A stretch of 14,905 nt of DNA from an uncultured Arcobacter sp. (GTDB taxonomy: Bacteria; Campylobacterota; Campylobacteria; Campylobacterales; Arcobacteraceae): the NCBI GenBank assembly GCA_913054415.1, contig CAJXII010000022.1:1-14905 (forward strand), written 5' to 3'. The notes beneath the pieces are model-generated. The model was not told the DNA's origin and did no database searches. It saw nothing but the letters and a program-made list of their open reading frames with translations. This document shows, one piece after another, positions 7,091-14,791 of this stretch. Numbering within the stretch: position 1 is the stretch's first letter; the number at the start of each line of letters is the position of its first letter. A program made the translations under genes and the position numbers.

Positions 7091-9731
7091 AAAACTGCAT
7101 CCCTATTGAAAACTTAATCTGATCAGAGTTGATAACAGAATCATTATGGATATATTTCAACACTAAAGGTATTGGCATAGTGTGGAAAAATAATGTATCA
7201 AATTTCACCCCTACTATACTCTCATCAACTTTATATTTATCTTCAGTAGTAAAATCAAAATGGTTATATTGAACAAATAAAGTTTCTTTTCTTAACGATA
7301 CAGGAAAAACTGGATAATATTTACTATAATAAAATGTTTTTGATAGTTTTAAAGTTGTTTTAGTTACATCTTTTACATAGATATCATAATCACTACTTTC
7401 ATAATATAAATTTGTCATATCTTTTTGTATATCGATTATATCTGGTGATAACTCTATACCTCTTTGATCTTGCAATACTTTTGTATTTGATGATATATAT
7501 TTCAAACCAGCTTCAAGATATATATTTTGATATAGTTGTTTAGTAAGATCAAATTTCAACCCACATATATCATCTTCTCTATCCTCTTTGGCAAATATTT
7601 GGGTATTGCTTAAAAATGCACTATTTTCCGCTAAAAGGAATTTTTTATTATAGATATGATTTAACCATAAAATCACAGGGTTTTTATCTTTGTTATCCTC
7701 ATCAAAATATTGTTTTAGTTTAATATCAATTTGATCTCTTCCTTTATGTAAAAGTGGTCCATATATATCTACACTTCCTGCTGTATCTCTTTGGTTAGCA
7801 TAATAAATACTATCATCATTTTTATATATTGTAAAATCAAATGGGATATATCGCTCATTGGTATAAGATAATCCTGTATATGTTTGAGTATCTATTTTAT
7901 ATCTAAAAATATCAAGCATATTGAACATCAAAGGATCTAAAAATACAGCATCTAGTGTGTATTGTGTTGTGCCATCACTTGTTGTGCTATATGTAGGATA
8001 CAACATACTAAACTCTAAATTTTTTAACTCATTGTATTTTTTTGTTTGTAATGTTTGATTGTTATAAGATTTTTTATTAAATAAAAACTTCTCTTTTGTT
8101 AGTGGTATTGGCATATATGGTATATATGATATATGAGTTGGTTGTAGTTCTAGTTTTGATACACTATAACCATTCTCATCTACAGTTTGGACAATAGCTT
8201 TTTGTGAAGATATGATTTTAGCATCTATAATATTATCTGCTACACTTAATCTAAATAACGAACCATTGTTATAACAATACAATGAACTCCCATATTTTGT
8301 ATTGGCAATAAAATATATTTTATCATCTATAATATCTACCAATTTTGAATAATATCCATCAAAACTAAAAATAGTTTTTTTATTTTTTATAAGCGATCGT
8401 AGTTGATTGTGTTGTTTGAAATAGTAGATATTTTGATTGTTATCAAATTTAGCACTAGAACTTATTGTATCATAAAATTTGCCATCTATAAAAAGTGAAG
8501 TCTCTACAAAAGATTTTTTTATATCGATATATGCTTGATTATTATTACTAATATCTTGTATATATTTACCTTGTGTATCTTTTAAAATATGTAACTTATC
8601 ATCACAAAGTCCAGCTTTATAAAGTGTAGATGAGATAAATTGATAAGATCTTGAGTATAGTTTGTTATTGATTTTAAAAATCTTACCATTTGCTAAATCT
8701 GTTTGACTACTACTTAAAGTCTTATTGGTTATATCAAAAATATTTAACTTTTTACTATCTACTAAATTTGTAGTGATAAAATAGATTTTATTATCATATA
8801 TATTTGAAAACTCTATCCTAGATTTTGACTTTGCCAAAACATTTGCAGATAAAAGTTTATGAAAATTTTGATTTGTTTGTTTGGTATAATGGATAAAATC
8901 ATACACACTTTGTGTGAATGTGATCCCAAAATGTTCTAAATATGTAGTATTTAACAATAAAGGATTGATAGAGTGTATAGAGTGAGCATAAAAAAATGAA
9001 TTAACTTTATCCAATCCAAATCTTTGTGCTAAATAACTCATATAATATCCACCTACTATATATTTTTGTGTAAGATATGGAAACTCTAAACTATTATTTA
9101 GCAAACTATTTGGTGTGATTTTATTAGCTAAAATCAAACTATTTTTTAAAGCCCTTAATTCTCCATTGTATAATCTTCCACCGTTGTTGTGTAAAGATTC
9201 ATTTAAAACTGCATTTCCCTCTACAATAGCTGTTGGCAACATCATATTTGGTATAGTAAAAAATGGCAATATCGCAAAAACAGGCATATAGTTATTGCCC
9301 AAATATTTATGCAAAGTTTTAGATATTTTTGATTTTTTTGCATTCATTTGGTAATTATGTATAAGTTCATGAGTTAATAATGTATCTACCCAAGATGATG
9401 TAGTAAAATAATCATTCATACTATCGCCACCATTGTATAATACTGTTTGGTTAAAAGGGATTTGTGTAGAAAAAGCATTTGGCAGCTGAATATTATCTGA
9501 AATAAGAACTATTTTAAGAGGCTGATCAAGTTTATACCCAAAACTTTTTTGATCATATTTCAATAAAGCATCAAGATTTGATTTGATATATTTGGCTTCG
9601 TTGATATAATCTTTTGTAAAAACTATCTCATAGTTTTTTGTTTTAAAAACATTATAATCATCATTACTACTTATAGATAAACTATATAGATTTAATACCA
9701 ATAAATAAATTACTAAAAATACTCTAAACAT
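7089..9731 (-). CDS. Exported gluzincin metalloprotease with predicted outer-membrane beta-barrel
   Basis: An 880-residue protein with an N-terminal signal peptide (about 1-19, MFRVFLVIYLLVLNLYSLS). A peptidase MA-like gluzincin domain spans roughly 25-285. It has the zinc motif H121-E122-L-I-H125 and a downstream third-ligand candidate, E171 in TAIVEGNAV, so catalysis is plausible. Residues about 305-545 are beta-rich, with recurring short units such as NKIYFITTN and DKIYFIANT that resemble TolB/WD40-like propeller blades. From about 570 to the end, alternating hydrophobic/polar strands finish in KFSIGMQF. A terminal Phe is the usual signal for outer-membrane barrel assembly. I therefore infer an outer-membrane protein with a periplasmic protease head. 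It is a single-gene unit divergent from ileS. AAGGT at 9739-9743 precedes the ATG. I know of no characterised close homologue and its substrate is unknown. Confidence 0.78.
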   Translation of the reverse strand: MFRVFLVIYLLVLNLYSLSISSNDDYNVFKTKNYEIVFTKDYINEAKYIKSNLDALLKYDQKSFGYKLDQPLKIVLISDNIQLPNAFSTQIPFNQTVLYNGGDSMNDYFTTSSWVDTLLTHELIHNYQMNAKKSKISKTLHKYLGNNYMPVFAILPFFTIPNMMLPTAIVEGNAVLNESLHNNGGRLYNGELRALKNSLILANKITPNSLLNNSLEFPYLTQKYIVGGYYMSYLAQRFGLDKVNSFFYAHSIHSINPLLLNTTYLEHFGITFTQSVYDFIHYTKQTNQNFHKLLSANVLAKSKSRIEFSNIYDNKIYFITTNLVDSKKLNIFDITNKTLSSSQTDLANGKIFKINNKLYSRSYQFISSTLYKAGLCDDKLHILKDTQGKYIQDISNNNQAYIDIKKSFVETSLFIDGKFYDTISSSAKFDNNQNIYYFKQHNQLRSLIKNKKTIFSFDGYYSKLVDIIDDKIYFIANTKYGSSLYCYNNGSLFRLSVADNIIDAKIISSQKAIVQTVDENGYSVSKLELQPTHISYIPYMPIPLTKEKFLFNKKSYNNQTLQTKKYNELKNLEFSMLYPTYSTTSDGTTQYTLDAVFLDPLMFNMLDIFRYKIDTQTYTGLSYTNERYIPFDFTIYKNDDSIYYANQRDTAGSVDIYGPLLHKGRDQIDIKLKQYFDEDNKDKNPVILWLNHIYNKKFLLAENSAFLSNTQIFAKEDREDDICGLKFDLTKQLYQNIYLEAGLKYISSNTKVLQDQRGIELSPDIIDIQKDMTNLYYESSDYDIYVKDVTKTTLKLSKTFYYSKYYPVFPVSLRKETLFVQYNHFDFTTEDKYKVDESIVGVKFDTLFFHTMPIPLVLKYIHNDSVINSDQIKFSIGMQF

Positions 9732-9760
9732 AATTAACCTTATACTAATAAAATATTAGA

Positions 9761-9766
9761 TACAAT
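9761..9766 (+). promoter_or_regulatory. Putative -10 box for ileS in the divergent intergenic region
   Basis: TACAAT lies 33 bases upstream of the ileS ATG, with AGGAA at 9786-9790 as ribosome site 9 bases before the start. Some promoter must lie in 9732-9799, since the exported protease gene points the other way. A short dyad CTAATA-AAA-TATTAG (9745-9759) lies just upstream. I could not define a convincing promoter for the minus-strand gene. Confidence 0.3.
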
Positions 9767-9799
9767 ATACCCTATTTTAGATTATAGGAATATTACAAA

Positions 9800-12532
9800 A
9801 TGGTTGATTACAAAGATACATTACTATTACCAAGCACCAAATTTCCAATGAGAGGAAATTTGCCACAAAACGAACCAAAGAGATATAAACTTTGGGATGA
9901 ACAAAAAGTTTACGACAGAATGAAAGCAAACAGAGAAGGTTGCGAAAGTTGGACACTTCACGATGGACCACCTTATGCCAATGGACATATCCATATAGGT
10001 CATGCACTAAACAAAATCTTAAAAGATATTATTGTTAAGTATCACTATTTTGATGGTAAATCTACTAGATATGTGCCAGGTTGGGATTGTCATGGACTTC
10101 CAATAGAACAAAAAGTTGAAGAGAAAATTGGTGGCAAAAAGAAAAAAGAGCTACCAAAAAGCAAACTAAGACAACTTTGTCGTGATCATGCTACAAAATT
10201 TATAGATATTCAAAGAGATGAATTTAAAACTTTAGGTGTTATTGGGGATTGGGAAAATCCTTATTTAACTATGGATTTTAAATTTGAAGCAAATATCTAC
10301 AGAGAGCTAATTGCTATAGCAAAACAAGGACTTCTAGTTCAAAGAAGCAAACCTGTATATTGGTCGTGGGCAGCTCAAACTGCACTTGCTGAAGCTGAAG
10401 TTGAATATGAAGATAAAGTATCTCCATCTATTTATGTAGCTTACAAATTAAAAGATAGCGACCAAAGTTTAATCATCTGGACTACAACACCTTGGACACT
10501 ACCTGCTAATATGGCAATAGCTCTTAATCCTGAGATTGAGTATGTGCTAACAACAGATAATTACATAGTAGCAAAAGATTTAGTTCCTGCACTAAAAGAG
10601 CTTGAGGTTATAAGCTCAGATATAAAAGAGTCTATTAATGTAAAAACTTTAGAGAAAAAAGTAGCTATCAATCCACTAAATGGTAGAGATTCACTTATCA
10701 TTTTTGGAGATCATGTTACAACAGATAGTGGAACAGGTTGTGTTCATACAGCTCCAGGGCATGGAGAGGATGATTATAAAGTAGCACTATCTTATGGGAT
10801 TAGCGATATTTTAATGCCTGTAGATGATTATGGAAATTATGATAATACAATAGTAAGAGAAAATCTACTTCCTAATGCTAATCAATATGTAGGGCAAAAT
10901 GTATTTAAGATGAACAATACTGTTTTAGAACTTCTAGGGGATGCTTTACTTAAAAAAGTAGATATTACCCACTCATATCCACATTGTTGGAGAACACATA
11001 AACCTATTATTTTTAGAGCTACAAAACAATGGTTTATAGCTATTGATGAAAAATATGGAAAAGAAAACAGCACTCTAAGAGAAAATGCTCTAAAATCTAT
11101 CAAAGATATAAAATTTTATCCAGCACATGGAGAAAACAGACTAACATCTATGATAGAAAACAGACCTGATTGGTGTATCTCAAGACAAAGAGATTGGGGA
11201 GTGCCTATCGCATTTTTTAGAGATAAACTAACAGATGAGATTATCTATGATGAACAAGTTTTAAACTATGTCGCTATGATTTTTGAAACTCATGGTGCTG
11301 ATGCTTGGTATGATATGAGTATTGAGGAGCTTTTATATCCAGGAAGTGGGCTAGATCCTAAAAATTTAGAAAAAACTATGGATATACTTGATGTTTGGTT
11401 TGATAGTGGATCTACTCAAAATGCAGTTTTAAGAAGTAGAAATTATGATGCTGGAACATTTCCAGCTGATATGTATCTTGAAGGTAGCGATCAACACAGA
11501 GGTTGGTTCCAAAGCTCACTTTTAACAACACTAGCAAGTAGTGAAACAGCACCTTATAAAAATATTTTAACTCATGGATTTACTGTTGATGCCAAAGGTG
11601 AAAAGATGAGTAAAAGTAAAGGTAATGTAGTAGCTCCTGAAAAAGTTTTAAAACAATTTGGAAGTGAAATACTTAGACTTTGGGTTGCTATGAGTGATTA
11701 TCAAAACGATCTTAAAATATCTGATGAGATACTAAAACAGATGGCGGAACAATATAGAAAAATAAGAAACACAGCAAGATTTTTATTCGCTAATATTTCA
11801 GATCTAACAACACTAAGTGATATAAAAGATTTAGGTAATTTTGACAGATGGATTTTATCAAAAGCACAAGCGGTATTTAATAGTATTGATGAGGATTTTA
11901 AATCTTATGATTATAGTAGAGGGTTAAATAAACTTAACAATTTTCTTGTAGCCGATCTATCAAATATCTATCTTGATATATGTAAAGACAAACTTTATTG
12001 TGATGCACAAAATAGTGTTGAGCGAAGAGCAAGTCAAACAGCTATGGCAATGATAGCAAAAGCTTTAATAGGAACTTTAGCTCCAATTCTAACTTATACT
12101 ATGGATGAACTTTTAGAGTATGCACCAGAGTTTATAAAAGATGGTGCAAAAGATATATTTGATTATAAAAAATATATTATCCCATCTGTAGAGTTCAACC
12201 TAGATGAAGAGTATCTGCTTGAGACAAAAGAGAGATTTAATGAAGCTATAGAAAATCTAAAAAAAGATAAGATCATCAAATCTACTTTGGAACTTGTGAT
12301 ATATTCACAATCAAAAGAGTTAGATAACCTAACTTCAACTGAAGCAGAAGATTGGTTTGTAGTAAGTAAAATTATCCACCATAAAGAGGATGAAGTTTTA
12401 GCTACATTTAGTGTTGGTGATGATAGTTTTGAAGTTTATAAAGCATCAAAAGCTAAATGTCCTAGATGTTGGAAATATAGAAGCAAAGATGAAGAGTCTT
12501 TATGTGCTAGATGTAACGAAGTGGTAAATTAA
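9800..12532 (+). CDS. ileS: Isoleucyl-tRNA synthetase
   Basis: This class I synthetase charges tRNA-Ile with isoleucine and hydrolyses mischarged valine. The 910 residues are typical bacterial length. The ATP-binding HIGH motif is at 65-68 within DGPPYANGHIHIGHALN, and GWDCHGLPIE follows (94-103). The CP1 editing domain shows TTTPWTLPAN (228-237) and GTGCVHTAPGHGEDDY (311-326). GSDQHRGWF (562-570) precedes KMSKS (602-606). An anticodon-binding helical domain follows. A C-terminal zinc ribbon uses C887, C890, C902 and C905. Nothing is missing. The downstream small membrane-protein gene starts two bases after the stop, so the two are probably co-transcribed. Confidence 0.98.
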   Translation: MVDYKDTLLLPSTKFPMRGNLPQNEPKRYKLWDEQKVYDRMKANREGCESWTLHDGPPYANGHIHIGHALNKILKDIIVKYHYFDGKSTRYVPGWDCHGLPIEQKVEEKIGGKKKKELPKSKLRQLCRDHATKFIDIQRDEFKTLGVIGDWENPYLTMDFKFEANIYRELIAIAKQGLLVQRSKPVYWSWAAQTALAEAEVEYEDKVSPSIYVAYKLKDSDQSLIIWTTTPWTLPANMAIALNPEIEYVLTTDNYIVAKDLVPALKELEVISSDIKESINVKTLEKKVAINPLNGRDSLIIFGDHVTTDSGTGCVHTAPGHGEDDYKVALSYGISDILMPVDDYGNYDNTIVRENLLPNANQYVGQNVFKMNNTVLELLGDALLKKVDITHSYPHCWRTHKPIIFRATKQWFIAIDEKYGKENSTLRENALKSIKDIKFYPAHGENRLTSMIENRPDWCISRQRDWGVPIAFFRDKLTDEIIYDEQVLNYVAMIFETHGADAWYDMSIEELLYPGSGLDPKNLEKTMDILDVWFDSGSTQNAVLRSRNYDAGTFPADMYLEGSDQHRGWFQSSLLTTLASSETAPYKNILTHGFTVDAKGEKMSKSKGNVVAPEKVLKQFGSEILRLWVAMSDYQNDLKISDEILKQMAEQYRKIRNTARFLFANISDLTTLSDIKDLGNFDRWILSKAQAVFNSIDEDFKSYDYSRGLNKLNNFLVADLSNIYLDICKDKLYCDAQNSVERRASQTAMAMIAKALIGTLAPILTYTMDELLEYAPEFIKDGAKDIFDYKKYIIPSVEFNLDEEYLLETKERFNEAIENLKKDKIIKSTLELVIYSQSKELDNLTSTEAEDWFVVSKIIHHKEDEVLATFSVGDDSFEVYKASKAKCPRCWKYRSKDEESLCARCNEVVN

Positions 12533-12534
12533 AT

Positions 12535-12648
12535 ATGCTAAGTTCCCCTGTAACTTTAAATTTTATATTTCAAACAATAGGGGTTATCTTAGTTTTTACC
12601 GCTATTGGTATAGTGTTGGTTAAGACAAATAAAAGATACAAAAGATAG
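12535..12648 (+). CDS. 37-residue single-span membrane protein
   Basis: A short frame begins two bases after the ileS stop and ends three bases before the next gene. It translates to a short polar start (MLSSPVTLNF), a hydrophobic span of about 20 residues (IFQTIGVILVFTAIGIVLV), then a basic tail KTNKRYKR. The positive-inside rule predicts an N-out/C-in single helix. Two things favour a real gene: the clean layout of span plus basic tail, and the way it fills the gap exactly. The ribosome-binding site is weak. Function is unknown; possibilities include a small membrane adaptor or a toxin-like peptide. Position between ileS and the cobalamin genes gives no firm clue. Confidence 0.6.
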   Translation: MLSSPVTLNFIFQTIGVILVFTAIGIVLVKTNKRYKR

Positions 12649-12651
12649 ATA

Positions 12652-13275
12652 ATGTGTGGATTTTATGACGATAGTCAAAAGATAAAAAAAGGTGACTATG
12701 CCAAATATCAAGATAAACCTATTGTAATTATCTCAGCAACACATATCAAAGAGAACAAAACTATGGATATTGTTATAGAATATCTTGATACAAAAGAGCA
12801 AGAAACTATCAATATCCCATACAAAACTACTGGATTTGGTTTTGTAAAAACAAATATTATGGGTAGTGAAGTTGTAGATGGTTTTGAGTGTAAGCCTAAA
12901 CAACTTGACCCAAATAAACCTATTATGCATTACAAAACATTGATATATGTTTGTGAAGATCAAAGATGTCAAAAAGCAAGTAAACCCACAAGAGTAAAAG
13001 AGTTAAGACAAATAGTAAAAGAACTAGGACTAGATAAAGGCAAAGATCGTATCAAAATAAGTAGAAGCTTATGTCAAGGGGCTTGTAGATTTAGACAAGT
13101 GATGCAAATAAATGAAAATACAAATAGCAACGGTTGTGCTACAAATAATTCAGTATGGCTAAAACATACTCACAAACTAGTTGATACAGATCTAAAAGAG
13201 TTATTTTTATTACTTAAAAATGATCAACCACTAGATAAATTCCAAAAAATAGAGATGCAACAATGTTACCAATAA
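12652..13275 (+). CDS. Thioredoxin-fold [2Fe-2S] ferredoxin-domain protein
   Basis: The C-terminal half of this 207-residue protein (about 95-190) resembles the thioredoxin-like [2Fe-2S] ferredoxins. It starts with a strand, LIYVCEDQRC, and a later CQGACR completes the pattern, giving C101, C106, C141 and C145 as cluster ligands. Extra cysteines are C2, C80, C162 and C205. The first 90 residues form a beta-rich domain (DKPIVIISATHI, INIPYKTTGFGFV) that I do not recognise. Homologous ferredoxins, such as CbiW, occur in cobalamin operons and are thought to serve redox or chelation steps. The position just before a CysG-N-like gene and cbiD fits that. The frame overlaps the next gene by 13 bases. 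The ribosome site is poor (AAAGATAG). The exact electron partner is unknown. Confidence 0.75.
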   Translation: MCGFYDDSQKIKKGDYAKYQDKPIVIISATHIKENKTMDIVIEYLDTKEQETINIPYKTTGFGFVKTNIMGSEVVDGFECKPKQLDPNKPIMHYKTLIYVCEDQRCQKASKPTRVKELRQIVKELGLDKGKDRIKISRSLCQGACRFRQVMQINENTNSNGCATNNSVWLKHTHKLVDTDLKELFLLLKNDQPLDKFQKIEMQQCYQ

Positions 13276-13703
13276 TATTAAAAAAAAGACAAAAAGTATT
13301 AATCGTAGGAGCTGGTAGAGCTTGTGAAATAAAACTAAAAGTATTAAGCCGTATAGAGTGTGATATCACTATCGTAGCAGATCAATTCTTATGTGAACTT
13401 CCATCTGATTGCACTAAAATAAACAAAACTTTTGATCAGCTTGACTATGAGTTTTTTCAACCATTTGACCTAATATATATAGCTATAAAACTTGATGATA
13501 CAACTATGGTAGAAAAACTATATCAAACTAAAATGATAAATGTCTTATCAAACCCTGCTTTGAGTAACTTTATCCACCCTTGCACAAGAGATGATAATGA
13601 TATTATGGTAAGTGTCAATAGTGTTGGCAAACCAAATCCAAAAAGAGCTTGTGGTTATGCAAATAGATTTATGGAGTATAAACCAACTATCAAAGATCTA
13701 TAA
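13263..13703 (+). CDS. Precorrin-2 dehydrogenase-like protein (CysG-N/Met8 family), short and atypical
   Basis: This 146-residue protein matches the NAD-binding module of siroheme synthases, which oxidise precorrin-2 to sirohydrochlorin and may insert iron or cobalt. It shows PIILKKRQKVLIVGAGRACE (3-22), corresponding to the usual GGGxVA loop, a D-D pair in AIKLDD, and NPALSNFIHPC. In Salmonella CysG the equivalent segment reads NVVD, with catalytic D104. Here it is NVLS, so that Asp appears replaced by Ser; the CysG S128 position still aligns with Ser. The chain stops after about 145 residues and lacks most of the helical dimerisation domain seen in the roughly 210-residue module. Its start overlaps the ferredoxin gene, and cbiD follows after 12 bases. 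It may be a cobalamin-dedicated dehydrogenase with altered chemistry, or a degenerate copy. Confidence 0.72.
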   Translation: MLPIILKKRQKVLIVGAGRACEIKLKVLSRIECDITIVADQFLCELPSDCTKINKTFDQLDYEFFQPFDLIYIAIKLDDTTMVEKLYQTKMINVLSNPALSNFIHPCTRDDNDIMVSVNSVGKPNPKRACGYANRFMEYKPTIKDL

Positions 13704-13715
13704 GCAACCTATACT

Positions 13716-14696
13716 ATGAAAAATCCCACTTTAAGAAAAGGTTACACCACAGGAGTTCATAGCTCATTTGCTTTTAAAAATGCTTTAGAATCTTTTATAT
13801 CAACTTCACAACCATCTAGTTCCATAACCAATAAGATTGACAATGATGACCTTGATGTTACCAAAGGCTGTGAAATAACTGTAACTATAAGTGATAATTT
13901 AAAAGATTTAGTTTTAAACCAAATACCACATAAACCGTATATCCTCAAATCTAAAACCAACATCTGTAAAGTATATGCAGGAACTGGAGTAGGAGTAGTA
14001 ACTAAACATGGACTTAAACCTCCCAAAGATTATCCAGCTATCAATCCTGTGCCATTAGAGTATCTTCAAGAATTATTCCAAAAAGCCACTACTTACAAAA
14101 ATAATCTTACTTTGTTTTGTGCTATTGGGGTTACCAATGGCAAACAAATAGCACTCAAAACTGCCAATGCAAAAGTAGGTATTTTAGGTGGCATATCTAT
14201 ACTTGGAACAACAGGCTGGGTAAAACCTATAAGCTCTACTGCTTATATACATAGTATAGAAACTGAACTAAATTTTGCCAAACAAAATAGTTTTGAGACT
14301 ATTATTTTCACACTAGGAAATAGCTCATATACAAAAGCAAAACAAAATCAAACTTCCAAAAGTTATATCATAGAAATAGGTAATTTTATATATGATGGGA
14401 TAAAGTTAGCTTTAGATGTTGGATTTGATAATATTATTTTATATACAGGGGTTGCAAAATCTGTCAAAATTGCACAAGGCTTTAAAAATACACATAATAG
14501 ATTTGGTAGTATAGATTTTACTAAAGTGCAACAGTTGGTTAAAATAGATATACAAGATGCAACCACCATTAAAAGAGTGCAAGAACTACTACAAGATAAA
14601 CAAAAAGAGGATTTTGAGATTTTAGTTAAAAAAAAAGCACAAGAGCAACTTAAAAAATGGTTTAATTGCGATATAGTTTGTATCGTAGTAGTTTGA
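13716..14696 (+). CDS. cbiD: Cobalt-precorrin-5B (C1)-methyltransferase
   Basis: CbiD adds the C1 methyl group from S-adenosylmethionine in the anaerobic cobalamin pathway. The 326 residues are near the shorter end of the family (about 350-380). The start LRKGYTTG (6-13) is typical. DNDDLDVTKG (42-51) matches the family's GDDPDVT-like loop, AGTGVGVVTKHGL (88-100) and AINPVP (108-113) match, and GGISILGTTGWVKP (158-171) is the glycine-rich segment of the C-terminal half. All landmark motifs are present, so it looks functional. It closes a three-gene tetrapyrrole group with the ferredoxin-like and CysG-N-like genes. No other cbi gene is visible in this window, so the rest of the pathway must be encoded elsewhere. 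Confidence 0.93.
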   Translation: MKNPTLRKGYTTGVHSSFAFKNALESFISTSQPSSSITNKIDNDDLDVTKGCEITVTISDNLKDLVLNQIPHKPYILKSKTNICKVYAGTGVGVVTKHGLKPPKDYPAINPVPLEYLQELFQKATTYKNNLTLFCAIGVTNGKQIALKTANAKVGILGGISILGTTGWVKPISSTAYIHSIETELNFAKQNSFETIIFTLGNSSYTKAKQNQTSKSYIIEIGNFIYDGIKLALDVGFDNIILYTGVAKSVKIAQGFKNTHNRFGSIDFTKVQQLVKIDIQDATTIKRVQELLQDKQKEDFEILVKKKAQEQLKKWFNCDIVCIVVV

Positions 14697-14704
14697 TTAG
14701 CACT

Positions 14705-14791
14705 TTAGATATCTTTACACTCAAAGATGATTATAAACAAACAAAAATTACTGCTTCTCTCTACAAGTATATCTAATAATTTCTTTTTCAC
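14705..14791 (-). CDS. Possible 28-residue ORF (GTG start), weak support
   Basis: On the minus strand a GTG at 14791 is preceded at 6 bases by AAGGA (14802-14798), and TATAAT lies further upstream (14846-14841). The frame encodes a Lys-rich start followed by a Cys/Phe/Ile-rich tail (NFCLFIIIF) and stops at TAA 14707-14705, just past the end of cbiD. The spacing of -10, ribosome site and start is orderly, which is the only reason to list it. I recognise no family, and a chance combination is likely in such AT-rich DNA. Confidence 0.15.
   Translation of the reverse strand: MKKKLLDILVERSSNFCLFIIIFECKDI

Noticed and set aside
9777..10007. 76-residue minus-strand open frame overlapping the ileS start
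   Set aside because: It lies antisense to the conserved N-terminus of ileS, including HIGH, has no ribosome site I can see and has no family resemblance.
13757..14026. 89-residue minus-strand open frame inside cbiD
   Set aside because: The opposite frame carries all the CbiD N-terminal motifs. Other antisense frames at 4817-4999, 10882-11103, 12733-12972 and 14363-14569 were dismissed for the same reason.
14711..14728. ATCTTT-acactc-AAAGAT hairpin after cbiD as a terminator
   Set aside because: The stem is 6 bp with one G-C pair and no T-run follows, so it does not meet even a loose terminator pattern.
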